DNA from: Saprospira grandis str. Lewin
GTDB taxonomy: Bacteria; Bacteroidota; Bacteroidia; Chitinophagales; Saprospiraceae
Direction of reading: 5' to 3'
Assembly (NCBI RefSeq): GCF_000250635.1
Contig: NC_016940.1
Span: 2,914,501-2,978,500, forward strand
Length of the DNA stretch: 64,000 nt
Shown here: one piece after another, positions 24,130-31,922 of the stretch
Layout of the letters: every line of letters starts with the position of its first letter
How positions within the stretch are numbered: position 1 is the first letter of the stretch
Program-made: the position numbers and the translations under genes
The notes under the pieces: model-generated
The model's database searches: none
Told to the model about the DNA's origin: nothing
What the model saw: the letters and a program-made list of their open reading frames with translations, nothing else

Positions 24130-24486
24130 GAGCTAGCAGAAAGTTAGCTGGAGCTAATGAAAACCTAGGTCGAGCTAGTCGAAAGTTAGGTGGAGCTAAT
24201 GAAAACCTAGGTCGAGCTAGTCGAAAGTTAGGTCGAGCTAATGAGCGCCTAGCTCGAGCAAGTGGGAAGTTAGGTGGAGCTAATGAAAACCTAGGTCGAG
24301 CTAGTCGAAAGTTAGGTGGAGCTAATGAAAACCTAGGTCGAGCTAGTCGAAAGTTAGGTCGAGCTAACAAAAACCTAGCTCGAGCAAGTAGGAAGTTAGG
24401 TCGAGCTAATGAAAACCTAAGTCGAGCTAGTGGGAAGTTAGGTCGAGCTAATAAAAACCTAGCTCGAGCTAGCAAAAAGTTAGCTC
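24130..24486. repeat. 21-bp tandem array, 17 units, two alternating unit types
   Basis: Seventeen contiguous 21-bp units, each beginning GAGCTA or GAGCAA. Two types alternate: GAGCTAGTCGAAAGTTAGGT and GAGCTAATGAAAACCTAGGT, each plus one base. In one plus-strand frame they read A-S-R-K-L-G-G and A-N-E-N-L-G-R, placing Leu and Ala at coiled-coil a and d positions. That frame is open from 24033 to about 24560 but has no ATG, GTG or TTG start. The minus strand also has an open frame of 139 codons, starting with ATG inside the array. Coding status is unresolved. Confidence 0.9.
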
Positions 24487-24586
24487 ATGGAGGTTTTCTA
24501 TTAAGTTCAGTTAGTCTGTACTTTAACAAAAGTCTAACAAATCACCTAAGCCTCTGCCCCTAGACCGTAGAAAGAGCTACATTTAG

Positions 24587-24819
24587 TGCCGAAGCGGAAA
24601 GCCAAGAGCAGCACAGCAGTTGAGCGGCCTAGCGATGTGCAGCAGTGGCCGTCAGGCCAGACCAAGGAGCCGAAGACGACGCAGGGCCTCGCTCGCATCG
24701 GCCTAGCGATGCGAAAGGGGGCGGCGAAGCCGCAGACCCAGGCCGTCAGGCCGCAGGGCCGAGCAGACCTGCGAGCCCTGAAGCGTAGCGCCGCAAGGCG
24801 AAGCCGCAGCGGAGGCCCC
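24587..24819 (+). repeat. GC-rich modular hairpin element, copy F6 (two cores in tandem)
   Basis: Forward copy. The first core has hairpin 1 TGGCC/GGCCA with loop GTCA and an irregular hairpin 2. A second start, CGGCCTAGCGATGCGAAAGG, follows at about 24699 with hairpin 1 GCGGC/GCCGC (loop GAA), hairpin 2 GGCC/GGCC (loop GTCA), the GCAGGGCCGAGC core and the terminal hairpins. The gap 24003-24962 holds the 21-bp array and this element. Confidence 0.85.
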
Positions 24820-24912
24820 AAAAAAACAACTAAACAGAAGCGCTCTAAGTAGAAGCAGAAGATAAAAAGCAGCTTTCAAGCAGGAAGGCGATAATTTTTG
24901 AGCAAGTTCTTA

Positions 24913-24920
24913 TATATTTG
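24913..24920 (+). promoter_or_regulatory. Possible -7 box before the carboxylase gene
   Basis: TATATTTG, identical to the -7 box of the tRNA promoters, 42 bp before the start codon. The nearest TTG (24898-24900) is too close for a standard -33 element. Confidence 0.45.
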
Positions 24921-24962
24921 CCCCAAAGAAGAACGAAATTGCGAACCAATAAACGATAGTCT

Positions 24963-26597
24963 ATGACCAAATTGGATTTAGCCTTTAATAAAAATGAGGA
25001 CGATAATAAGTTAGAGGTCTCGCGAATGCGCCATTTGCTGGAGCGCATTTATGAGGGGGGAGGAAAAAAACGCATTGACAAATTGCATAGCAAAGGGAAA
25101 TTGACCGCTAGAGAGCGCATCAGTTACCTGATTGATAAAGATAGTGAGTTTTTGGAGCTAGGCGCTTTTGCTGGCTTTGAGATGTATGAAGAACATGGGG
25201 GGTGCCCTGCGGGAGGAGTTGTTGGTGGAATTGGATATGTGAAAGGCCGCCAATGTGTGATTGTGGCCAATGATGCGACCGTAAAAGCAGGCGCTTGGTT
25301 TCCGATTACGGGCAAGAAAAACCTTCGTTTTCAAGAAATCGCCATGGAAAACCGCCTACCAATTATCTATTTGGTAGATTCTGCGGGGGTATATTTGCCC
25401 ATGCAAGACGAGATTTTCCCTGATAAGGAGCATTTTGGGCGTATTTTCCGCAACAATGCCGTGATGTCGAGCATGGGCGTGCCTCAAATTGCGGCCATCA
25501 TGGGCAGTTGTGTAGCTGGTGGGGCCTATTTGCCCATCATGTCGGATGAGGCCCTTATTGTTGATGGCACGGGCTCTATCTTCTTGGCGGGTCCTTATTT
25601 GGTCAAGGCCGCTATTGGCGAGCAGGTGGATAAAGAGACCTTGGGTGGGGCTACTACCCAATGCGAAATCTCTGGAGTAACCGATTATAAGGTGCCCAAT
25701 GACCATGTTTGTCTGGATACCATCAAGGACCTGATTGACAAGCAGGGGGCCTTTGATAAAGCGGGTTTCAACCGAGCTGAATCGGCTCCTCCCGCCAAAG
25801 ATCCAGAAGATATTTACGGAATTTTCCCCTTCGATCGCAGTCGCCCTTATGATAGCCTAGAGCTGATTGAGCGCCTCGTTGACGACTCTAAACTGACGCA
25901 ATATAAAGAGGGTTATGGCAAAACCATGATCTGCGGTTATGCCCGTATAGATGGTTGGGCCGTGGGTATTGTCGCCAACAACCGCCAAGTGGTAAAGAAC
26001 GCCAAAGGAGAAGTGCAGTTTGGTGGCGTCATTTATTCTGATGGGGCCGATAAAGCGGCTCGGTTTATCATGAACTGTAACCAAAAGAAGATTCCCTTGG
26101 TCTTTTTGCATGATGTGACGGGCTTTATGGTCGGTAAGCGTTCGGAGCATGGTGGAATTATTAAGGATGGGGCCAAAATGGTTTCTGCCGTTTCTAATTC
26201 TACCGTACCCAAGTTCTCTATCGTGATGGGGAACTCGAATGGGGCTGGGAACTACGCCATGTGTGGCAAGGCCTATGATCCTCGTTTGATTGTGGCTTGG
26301 CCCAATGCCAAGATTTCAGTGATGGGTGGTTCGCAAGCCGCCAAAGTATTGCTCCAAATCGAGAAGAGTTCACTGGCTGCCAAGGGCGAAGAGCTCAGCG
26401 AAGAGAAAGAGCAGGAGTTGCTCGAGAAAATCGAGGCCCGCTACGAAAAGCAGAGCTCGGCCTATTATGCCGCCTCTCGCCTTTGGGTAGATGCTATCAT
26501 TGATCCCCTAGAAACTCGTCGTGTGATTTCGATGGGTATCGAGGCGGCGAACAATGCGCCTGTGGCTAAATTTAACCCTGGCATTATTCAGACATAA
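24963..26597 (+). CDS. Acyl-CoA carboxylase beta subunit (carboxyltransferase; methylcrotonyl-CoA type most likely)
   Basis: 544 aa. It transfers carboxyl from carboxybiotin to an acyl-CoA. The N-terminal carboxyltransferase half has KLTARERISYLIDKDSEFLE, GVVGGIGYVKGRQCVIVAND, the oxyanion region around DSAGVYLPMQ, and MGSCVAGGAYLPIMSDE. The C-terminal half has GFMVGKRSEHGGIIKDGAKM, GNSNGAGNYAMCGKAYDPR and MGGSQAAKVL. The segment YLVDSAGVYLPMQDEIFPDK with HFGRIFRNNAVMSS resembles methylcrotonyl-CoA carboxylase beta subunits (leucine breakdown) more than propionyl-CoA ones, but substrate is inferred. No biotin carboxylase alpha gene is adjacent. Terminator at 26624-26663. Confidence 0.9.
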   Translation: MTKLDLAFNKNEDDNKLEVSRMRHLLERIYEGGGKKRIDKLHSKGKLTARERISYLIDKDSEFLELGAFAGFEMYEEHGGCPAGGVVGGIGYVKGRQCVIVANDATVKAGAWFPITGKKNLRFQEIAMENRLPIIYLVDSAGVYLPMQDEIFPDKEHFGRIFRNNAVMSSMGVPQIAAIMGSCVAGGAYLPIMSDEALIVDGTGSIFLAGPYLVKAAIGEQVDKETLGGATTQCEISGVTDYKVPNDHVCLDTIKDLIDKQGAFDKAGFNRAESAPPAKDPEDIYGIFPFDRSRPYDSLELIERLVDDSKLTQYKEGYGKTMICGYARIDGWAVGIVANNRQVVKNAKGEVQFGGVIYSDGADKAARFIMNCNQKKIPLVFLHDVTGFMVGKRSEHGGIIKDGAKMVSAVSNSTVPKFSIVMGNSNGAGNYAMCGKAYDPRLIVAWPNAKISVMGGSQAAKVLLQIEKSSLAAKGEELSEEKEQELLEKIEARYEKQSSAYYAASRLWVDAIIDPLETRRVISMGIEAANNAPVAKFNPGIIQT

Positions 26598-26623
26598 TCC
26601 TTAGCTTAATATAGGAAATCATT

Positions 26624-26663
26624 AAATTTGCTGGCTCTCGACAAGAGAGTCAGCAAATTTTTT
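26624..26663 (+). terminator. Terminator of the carboxylase gene
   Basis: Stem AAATTTGCTG-G-CTCTC / GAGAG-T-CAGCAAATTT followed by Ts. It covers the TTG at 26628 that could open a longer channel frame, which argues for the ATG at 26700 as the channel start. Confidence 0.85.
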
Positions 26664-26699
26664 ACATACAGTACACCTCCTTCAATCGAAAAAAGCAAT

Positions 26700-27578
26700 A
26701 TGGGCACCGCCAAAAAAACCACTTTTTTTAGTCGTCTATTTCTCAATGATCGCAACATTTTGGCCCTGATTAGTCTCAATGCGGTGATTATCTTTTTTCA
26801 GGGGTTTCCCGATACGGGCTATGAGCAGCTTTTTACCTATTTGGACGATCTGCTCACGGTTCTTTTCCTAACCGAGCTGCTTGTTAAGGCCAGACATTAT
26901 GGCCTCAAAGAGTACCTAAGCACCAATTGGAACCGCTTTGACCTTACGCTGATTTTGCTCTCTTTGCCCTCCTTGTTGGTCCATATTATTCCGGACCTAA
27001 CGGATTATGTGAATGTGAGCTTTTTAATGGTGCTGCGGGTCTTGCGGGTCTTTAAGTTCTTCCGATTTATCCAGTTTTTTCCGCAGGTGGAGCATATTTT
27101 CCGCTCGATTAGCGAGGCCCTAAAGGCTTCTTTTATGGTCTTGGTCGGCTTTTTTGTTTTGGTCTTTATCATGGCCATTATTTCCACTTTTTTCTTCCAA
27201 GAAGCGGCGCCCAATATGTTTGGCAATCCGCTCAAGGCCTATTATGTCATCTTCCAAGTCTTTACGGTAGAGGGCTGGAACGGGGTGACCGACGCTTTGG
27301 TGGAGGAGGCCCAATTTTCGCCAGTGGCCGAGTTTTTTACCAAGGCTTATTTTATTTTCATGCTCATTATGGGGGGCGTTTTTGGCCTCTCTATCGTCAA
27401 CTCAATCTTTGTGGATGCCATGGTCAGTGACCATGATGAAACCGAGCAGCAATTTGAGGATGTGGAGCAGGAACTGAAAAAAATGCATAGTAAAATGGAC
27501 CGCCTACTCGCCCTTTTAGAGGCTAAGGGCGTTTTGCCAGAAGAGCTAGAGGATACCGATGAGGAGCAAAAGGATTAG
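26700..27578 (+). CDS. Single-domain voltage-gated cation channel (bacterial Nav/Cav type)
   Basis: 292 aa from the ATG at 26700; an earlier in-frame TTG (26628) lies in the upstream terminator and was rejected. Six transmembrane segments: S1 about 19-35, S2 45-63, S3 82-98, S4 about 108-127 with Arg113, Arg116, Lys119 and Arg122 at every third position, S5 145-165, S6 213-240. The pore loop has FTVEGWN (188-194), and the C-terminus has a coiled coil (about 247-275), as in NaChBac-type tetramers. The filter TVEGW resembles the T-x-EGW of eukaryotic calcium channel repeats rather than the TLESW of typical bacterial sodium channels. Ca2+ permeation is therefore possible but inferred. Confidence 0.9.
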   Translation: MGTAKKTTFFSRLFLNDRNILALISLNAVIIFFQGFPDTGYEQLFTYLDDLLTVLFLTELLVKARHYGLKEYLSTNWNRFDLTLILLSLPSLLVHIIPDLTDYVNVSFLMVLRVLRVFKFFRFIQFFPQVEHIFRSISEALKASFMVLVGFFVLVFIMAIISTFFFQEAAPNMFGNPLKAYYVIFQVFTVEGWNGVTDALVEEAQFSPVAEFFTKAYFIFMLIMGGVFGLSIVNSIFVDAMVSDHDETEQQFEDVEQELKKMHSKMDRLLALLEAKGVLPEELEDTDEEQKD

Positions 27579-27595
27579 GTGTTTTTTTGTTTTTT

Positions 27596-27862
27596 GGGGC
27601 GTTACTCCTTACAGTCGTCGAACTGCGGACTAAAGTCCTTGTTGTCGCTGCGGCTTCGCCTTGCGGCGCTACGTTTACTCCCTTTGGTCGTCGAACTGGC
27701 GCCCCTTTGGGGCTGGTTGTTGGGGCTCGCAGATGTTTTGGGGCCTCCGCTGCGGCTTCGCCTTGCGGCGCTACGTTCCGCAGCTCGCTATTCGCTCGGC
27801 CCTGCGGCGCAAAGCGCCTTGGTCTGGCCTGACGGCCACTGCTGCACATCGCTAGGCCAGGG
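27596..27862 (-). repeat. GC-rich modular hairpin element, copy R7 (composite)
   Basis: Reverse, about 270 bp. It holds two tail modules with different hairpins, GGACT/AGTCC and GCCCC/GGGGC, each beside the GTCGTCGAACTG motif, then a GGGGCCTCCGC end and a complete core: CTCGCTATTCGCTCGGCCC, hairpin 2 GGCGC/GCGCC with loop AAA, GGTCTGG, hairpin 1 GGCC/GGCC with loop TGAC, CACATCGCTAGGCC. It looks like two elements joined head to tail. Confidence 0.85.
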
Positions 27863-27972
27863 CCACTTCCTTTTTTGCGTTTAGGCGGTAGAAAAAAGAA
27901 AGATCTGTCACATTTCTTCTAAAAAGCTGTAACCTTTTTGCCCTTTCGGCCTTATAGGGGTAAGTTAGTTAG

Positions 27973-28047
27973 ATGACCAAAGAAAAATACAGACATAAAC
28001 GGCCCAATTCAAAGGCACAAAAACCAACTATATCAGGAAAGCTTTAG
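27973..28047 (+). CDS. Possible small basic peptide, 24 aa
   Basis: An ATG at 27973 opens 24 codons reading MTKEKYRHKRPNSKAQKPTI-SGKL, with ten or so basic residues. The stop codon lies inside the hairpin of a good terminator at 28036-28064, which has no other gene upstream to serve. No clear ribosome binding site. It may instead be a leader, or the transcript may be a small RNA. The gap 27579-28207 otherwise holds copy R7 and the mtaB promoter. Confidence 0.4.
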   Translation: MTKEKYRHKRPNSKAQKPTISGKL

Positions 28048-28064
28048 GGAGCTTTCCTTTTTTT
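28036..28064 (+). terminator. Terminator of an unidentified short transcript
   Basis: Stem GGAAAGCT / AGCTTTCC with a short loop, followed by seven T residues. The nearest recognised upstream gene ends at 27578, with copy R7 between, so it probably ends a short transcript from about 27900. Confidence 0.8.
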
Positions 28065-28096
28065 ATGCCTAGCTGCAAGGGGAGCGAATAGAAGGC

Positions 28097-28127
28097 TTGG
28101 CCGTTTTGCTCTACTTATGTATCTTTG
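28097..28127 (+). promoter_or_regulatory. Promoter of mtaB
   Basis: CTTGG (TTG at 28097-28099) is 20 bp from TATCTTTG at 28120-28127, matching the Bacteroidota consensus; expected start near 28135, about 73 nt before the coding region. Confidence 0.55.
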
Positions 28128-28207
28128 CGCTTGGCCCTGCGGCAAAGAGCGGGGCCCAAAAGGGTGCTCCTTTTGATTTCATTGGAAGATTATAAAACAT
28201 TTGCAGT

Positions 28208-29554
28208 TTGGCAACTCCAAGAACTGTAGCCTTTTATACCTTAGGTTGCAAACTTAACTACTCTGAAACGTCTAGCATTGGCCGTCTTTTTGAAGAGGCG
28301 GGCTATGGCGAAGTTCCCTTTAATGAGGGGGCGGATATTTATGTCATCAACACCTGTTCGGTGACTGATTTTGCCGATAAAAAGTGTCGGAAGGTGGTGC
28401 GTTCTGCTTTGCGCAAGGCGCCGCATGCCTTTGTGGTGGTCATTGGTTGTTATGCGCAGCTCAAGCCGCAGGAAATTGCCGATATTCCGGGGGTGGATTT
28501 GGTCCTTGGAGCCGCCCAAAAGTTTCGGATTCTCGATTATGTGAATGATTTGAGCAAGGCGCCAGAAAAAGGGATGGTTTATGCGGGAGAAGTGCAGGAA
28601 GCCAATGAATTTATAGATTCATTTTCTTTTGGCGACCGCACTCGTTCTTTTTTGAAGGTGCAAGATGGTTGTAATTATAAATGCTCATTTTGTACGATTC
28701 CGCAGGCTAGAGGAAAGAGCCGCAGCGATACAGTAGCGCAGGCGGTGGCCAATGCGCATAAAATTGCCGAGATGGGCATTAAGGAAATTGTGCTTACGGG
28801 GGTAAATTTAGGGGATTTTGGCAATGGCACCGAGGTCATTGAGGGGATGAAGCCTAAAAAAGAGGCCTTATTTATTGATTTGATCAAGGAATTGGACCAA
28901 GTAGAGGGCATTGATCGTTTTCGGATTTCTTCTATAGAGCCCAATCTTTTGACCGAAGAAATTATTGACTTTGTGGCCCAATCTAAGCGGTTTTTGCCAC
29001 ATTTTCATGTTCCCTTACAATCGGGAAACAACAAGCAGCTCAAGGCGATGCGTCGCCGTTACAAAAGAGAATTGTATGCGCAGCGAGTGGCTTGGATTCG
29101 GGAGAAAATGCCTCAGGCTTGTATTGGGGTAGATGTCATTGTGGGTTTTCCGGGAGAGACCGATGAAGACTTTAAGGAGACCTATGAATTTATTCGGAGT
29201 TTGCCTGTTTCTTATTTGCATGTTTTCACTTATTCGGAGCGGGCCAATACGCTAGCGGCGGAGATGGAGGGCAAAGTGCCGATGCATATTCGCAGAGAGC
29301 GCAATGAGATGCTTCGGATTTTGTCGGAGAAAAAGAAACTGGCCTTTTATCAGCAGCAATTGGGGCAGGAAGAGCTGGTCCTATTGGAGGCCAAGGAGCA
29401 AGCGGGAAAAATGTTTGGATTTACCCGCAACTACGTCAAAGTGGCCTTGCCTTATAAAGAAGAGTGGATCAACAGCTTGCAGCCGATTAAATTGAAGAAA
29501 GAGGAATACCTAGCCGATGAATTGGTGGTAGAGGCAGAACTGCTTCCCGCCTAA
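28208..29554 (+). CDS. mtaB: tRNA t6A37 methylthiotransferase MtaB
   Basis: 448 aa; a TTG start at 28208 gives MATPRTVAFYTLGCKLNYSE, the usual N-terminus, and no ATG is near. The UPF0004 domain has GCKLN (about 14), CSVTD (about 49) and GCYAQ (about 82), whose cysteines bind the auxiliary 4Fe-4S cluster. The radical SAM motif CNYKCSFC is at about 156-163, followed by IPQARGKSRS, GVNLGDFG, HFHVPLQSG and VGFPGETDEDF. The C-terminal TRAM-like part ends the protein. It adds the methylthio group to N6-threonylcarbamoyl-A37 in tRNAs reading ANN codons. The GCKLN form separates MtaB from MiaB. Terminator at 29576-29613. Confidence 0.92.
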   Translation: MATPRTVAFYTLGCKLNYSETSSIGRLFEEAGYGEVPFNEGADIYVINTCSVTDFADKKCRKVVRSALRKAPHAFVVVIGCYAQLKPQEIADIPGVDLVLGAAQKFRILDYVNDLSKAPEKGMVYAGEVQEANEFIDSFSFGDRTRSFLKVQDGCNYKCSFCTIPQARGKSRSDTVAQAVANAHKIAEMGIKEIVLTGVNLGDFGNGTEVIEGMKPKKEALFIDLIKELDQVEGIDRFRISSIEPNLLTEEIIDFVAQSKRFLPHFHVPLQSGNNKQLKAMRRRYKRELYAQRVAWIREKMPQACIGVDVIVGFPGETDEDFKETYEFIRSLPVSYLHVFTYSERANTLAAEMEGKVPMHIRRERNEMLRILSEKKKLAFYQQQLGQEELVLLEAKEQAGKMFGFTRNYVKVALPYKEEWINSLQPIKLKKEEYLADELVVEAELLPA

Positions 29555-29575
29555 TAAATATGGGTCCATATTGCT

Positions 29576-29613
29576 AAATGGCTAGTCGTAATTTACGGCT
29601 AGCCATTTTTTTG
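29576..29613 (+). terminator. Terminator of mtaB
   Basis: Stem AAATGGCTAG / CTAGCCATTT with inner CGTAA/TTACG pairing, then seven Ts; 21 bp past the stop. Confidence 0.85.
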
Positions 29614-29637
29614 TGAAGGGCCAATTTTGGATGGGAC

Positions 29638-29784
29638 AGGCCCGGAGGGCCGCAGGCTGAGGGATGGGCAGCAGGGCGGCGAAGCCGCAGACCGAGCAAA
29701 ATGAGCGTAGCGAAATTTTGCGCAGGGCCGAGCGAATAGCGAGCTGCGAGACAGCCCGACCCGCCTGCAGGGCGGGGCAGCCCC
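29638..29784 (+). repeat. GC-rich modular hairpin element, copy F7
   Basis: Forward copy: outer hairpin GGCCC/GGGCC with loop GGA, hairpin 1 GCGGC/GCCGC with loop GAA, CAGACCGA, hairpin 2 GCAAAAT/ATTTTGC with an 11-12 base loop containing GAGCGTAGC, GCAGGGCCGAGCGAATAGC core, CAGCCCGACCCGCC/GGGCGGGG and CAGCCCC. A second AT-rich hairpin 2. The remaining part of the gap 29555-29977 has no visible gene; a weak hairpin CTGCAG-type repeat is near 29936-29962. Confidence 0.85.
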
Positions 29785-29977
29785 AAATCAAAAAGAAAAC
29801 AGCAGCAGAATAGCATAACTTTTGGGCCAGTTGGCTGGATGGAGAAAATAACTGGCCATCTTATTGCGCTTAAGAAGAGGCGAAGACATTTATTTTTACG
29901 TTTAGTGGATGAGGAAGAAGTAAATTATCAAATCGGTTGCAGGGCTTAGTTTCCTGCAGTTGTGAGTAAAAAAAAGT

Positions 29978-30697
29978 ATGATGTATAAGTATATTTTAGT
30001 GTGTTTTTTGGTCTTGCCCTATTATTTGGGGGCACAGAGCGACAGCAGCCGATTGGCCTTGACGAGCGAATACAGCTTAGTTTCTGTAAAGGGGGGCGAC
30101 AGTTTATTTTTGCGCAAGATGTACAATGCAGACACCTTAGTAGAGGAAGTGTATATACAGGGCGGGAAAATCATTGGGCAGTACAAAAGCTACTATAGTG
30201 ATGGGAGTCGGAAGCGGATAGGGACCTATGACCGTTATGGGCGAGCGAGGGGGCAGTGGAAGAGTTGGCATTCGGGCGGAAACATGTCTAGTGAACTGCA
30301 TTATAAAGATGGCGGCTTGAATGGGGCGGCCAAATTTTACTATCCCTCGGGGCGTTTGCGAGAAGAGGGGCGTTTTATGAGTCGCAAGACCCAGATGATT
30401 ATATCGGGGAAGATTGTGGAGCAGCAGCTAGAGGCTCGGATAGGGAAGTGGAAGAGTTATCATCCGAATGGGAAGATCAAGAGCGAGGGGGACTATTGGT
30501 GGCCGGGCATCAAGGACCGTAGTTATGAAGACTATTGGGAAGAGCAGGGGAGCATGGAAAGCGGGGAATTTATACAGGCCTGGGAGGGCGACTTGCGTCA
30601 TGGTGAGTGGAAATTTTATAATGAGTCGGGAGTTTTGGAAAAGGTAGAATACTACCATAAGGGGGAATTGACGGAGCGCAATGTGGGGGGAAATTGA
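29978..30697 (+). CDS. MORN-repeat (YwqK-like) secreted protein, 239 aa
   Basis: Signal peptide of about 18 residues ending in LGA. At least five MORN_2-type repeats follow, each with G-W or G-Y and Y--G: GQYKSYYSDGSRKRIGTYD, ARGQWKSWHSGGNMSSELHY, GLNGAAKFYYPSGRLREEG, GKWKSYHPNGKIKSEGDY and HGEWKFYNESGVLEKVEYY. Proteins of this kind are common in Bacteroidota and are often labelled YwqK antitoxin family, but no toxin gene is adjacent, so that label should not be read as function. Likely periplasmic or surface exposed. The repeats fold into beta hairpins. Confidence 0.85.
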   Translation: MMYKYILVCFLVLPYYLGAQSDSSRLALTSEYSLVSVKGGDSLFLRKMYNADTLVEEVYIQGGKIIGQYKSYYSDGSRKRIGTYDRYGRARGQWKSWHSGGNMSSELHYKDGGLNGAAKFYYPSGRLREEGRFMSRKTQMIISGKIVEQQLEARIGKWKSYHPNGKIKSEGDYWWPGIKDRSYEDYWEEQGSMESGEFIQAWEGDLRHGEWKFYNESGVLEKVEYYHKGELTERNVGGN

Positions 30698-30795
30698 GAC
30701 TACTAAAATAATGTTAATGTAGTTGATAATTGTGACTTGGCTTGTTTTTTTCGCTCTCTAGTTTAAAGTTGCCCAAACCACTAAAAAAAAATACT

Positions 30796-31728
30796 ATGAA
30801 AAACTTACTAAAAATGGCCCTATTGCTAGCTGTATCGATTGTAGGCCTATCTAGCTGCGAAAAAGAAGAGACTGCTAAAGGGACCGTATCGGTAGAAATG
30901 ACGGATGCGCCCATTGATAATGCCAATGTATCGGCAGCTGTTGTGACAGTAGCTGATGTACAGATTGGGGGCCAATCGATAGAGGGCTTTCAGAAAACGA
31001 CCATTGATTTGATGGCCTATCAGAATGGCTTGACGGCTGTTTTGGGGCAACTAGATGTAGAAGCTCGTGCCTACAATCAGATCACCTTAGTATTGGACCA
31101 GGCGGAAGATGCTTCGGGCAATGCGCCGGGTTGTTATGTACAGACCGTAGATGGAACAAAGCATGCTTTAGTGGCGGCTTCTAACCGCATTGATGTTTCG
31201 GGTTATATTGATGTAGCTGAAAATCAGACGACCACTTTGGTGGCTGACTTTGACCTACGCAAATCGATTGTGGCCAGTAGCAATGCCAATGACAACTATG
31301 ACTTTGTGACGGCATCGGAATTGAACTCGGCGGTACGTTTTGTTCAAAAGGACCGTACAGCAGATATGGATGGGCAGCTATCTAACGACCCTTCTAATGG
31401 AGACCGATTGGTGGCCTATGCTTATGTAAAGGGCAGTTATGATCGGGCGACAGAAGTGCAGGGTAGTGGCGCCTCAGAAATTCAGTTTGCCAATGCTGTG
31501 AGTAGTTCGGTAGTGGATCAAAACGGCAACTTTCAGCTTTCTTTTTTGGAAGAGGGCGACTATGAGCTACATATTGCTTCTTATACAGAAGACAGCAATG
31601 GTAATTTAGAGTTGGCGGGAACTTTAGAGCTTTCTGCGGGTTTGGGCGTATTGCTGAACAACCTTGGGCTTTCTGCAGGGGCCGACCTCAGTTTGTCTCT
31701 AACGGCCACAGCCTTTGTTCCTTTATAA
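30796..31728 (+). CDS. DUF4382 domain lipoprotein, 310 aa
   Basis: The ATG at 30796 gives MKNLLKMALLLAVSIVGLSS-C, a lipoprotein signal with Cys near residue 21; the longer upstream frame uses a TTG start and is not credible. Residues about 30-170 form the DUF4382 domain: GTVSVEMTDAPIDNANVSAA, VTVADVQIGG, TIDLMAYQNGLTAVLGQLDV and YNQITLVLDQ. A second region (about 190-300) looks like a carboxypeptidase-regulatory type beta sandwich, with FQLSFLEEGDYELHIASY. Probably a cell-surface or periplasmic lipoprotein; ligand unknown. Terminator at 31756-31790. Confidence 0.88.
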   Translation: MKNLLKMALLLAVSIVGLSSCEKEETAKGTVSVEMTDAPIDNANVSAAVVTVADVQIGGQSIEGFQKTTIDLMAYQNGLTAVLGQLDVEARAYNQITLVLDQAEDASGNAPGCYVQTVDGTKHALVAASNRIDVSGYIDVAENQTTTLVADFDLRKSIVASSNANDNYDFVTASELNSAVRFVQKDRTADMDGQLSNDPSNGDRLVAYAYVKGSYDRATEVQGSGASEIQFANAVSSSVVDQNGNFQLSFLEEGDYELHIASYTEDSNGNLELAGTLELSAGLGVLLNNLGLSAGADLSLSLTATAFVPL

Positions 31729-31755
31729 GCTAGAAGGCCGATAAACAAGAAGTTG

Positions 31756-31790
31756 AGCAGCAGTCTATGCGTATAGACTGCTGCTTTTTT
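31756..31790 (+). terminator. Terminator of the DUF4382 gene
   Basis: Stem AGCAGCAGTCTA / TAGACTGCTGCT with loop TGCG-type, then six Ts. Confidence 0.85.
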
Positions 31791-31922
31791 ATGGGCTTAT
31801 GGCTGCTGACCTTATTGTTTTTAGAAGGGTTCATTGAATAAGGCAAAAAAAATAGTTAGCTTTAAGAACCTAAACAGAAAGCAATTGGCTTTACTGTCTT
31901 TTGTATTACAAATATCCCCCTC

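Noticed and set aside
24056-24475. A 139-aa minus-strand protein of Leu-Ala-Arg-Pro heptads
   Set aside because: It lies entirely on the tandem array, is proline-rich low complexity, and the opposite strand is equally open. I report the array, not a gene.
26628-26699. Extended N-terminus of the cation channel from a TTG
   Set aside because: The segment is the rho-independent terminator of the upstream carboxylase gene; the ATG at 26700 fits channel homology.
29978-30697. Toxin-antitoxin system
   Set aside because: MORN/YwqK proteins carry an antitoxin label in databases, but no toxin gene is adjacent and the protein has a signal peptide.
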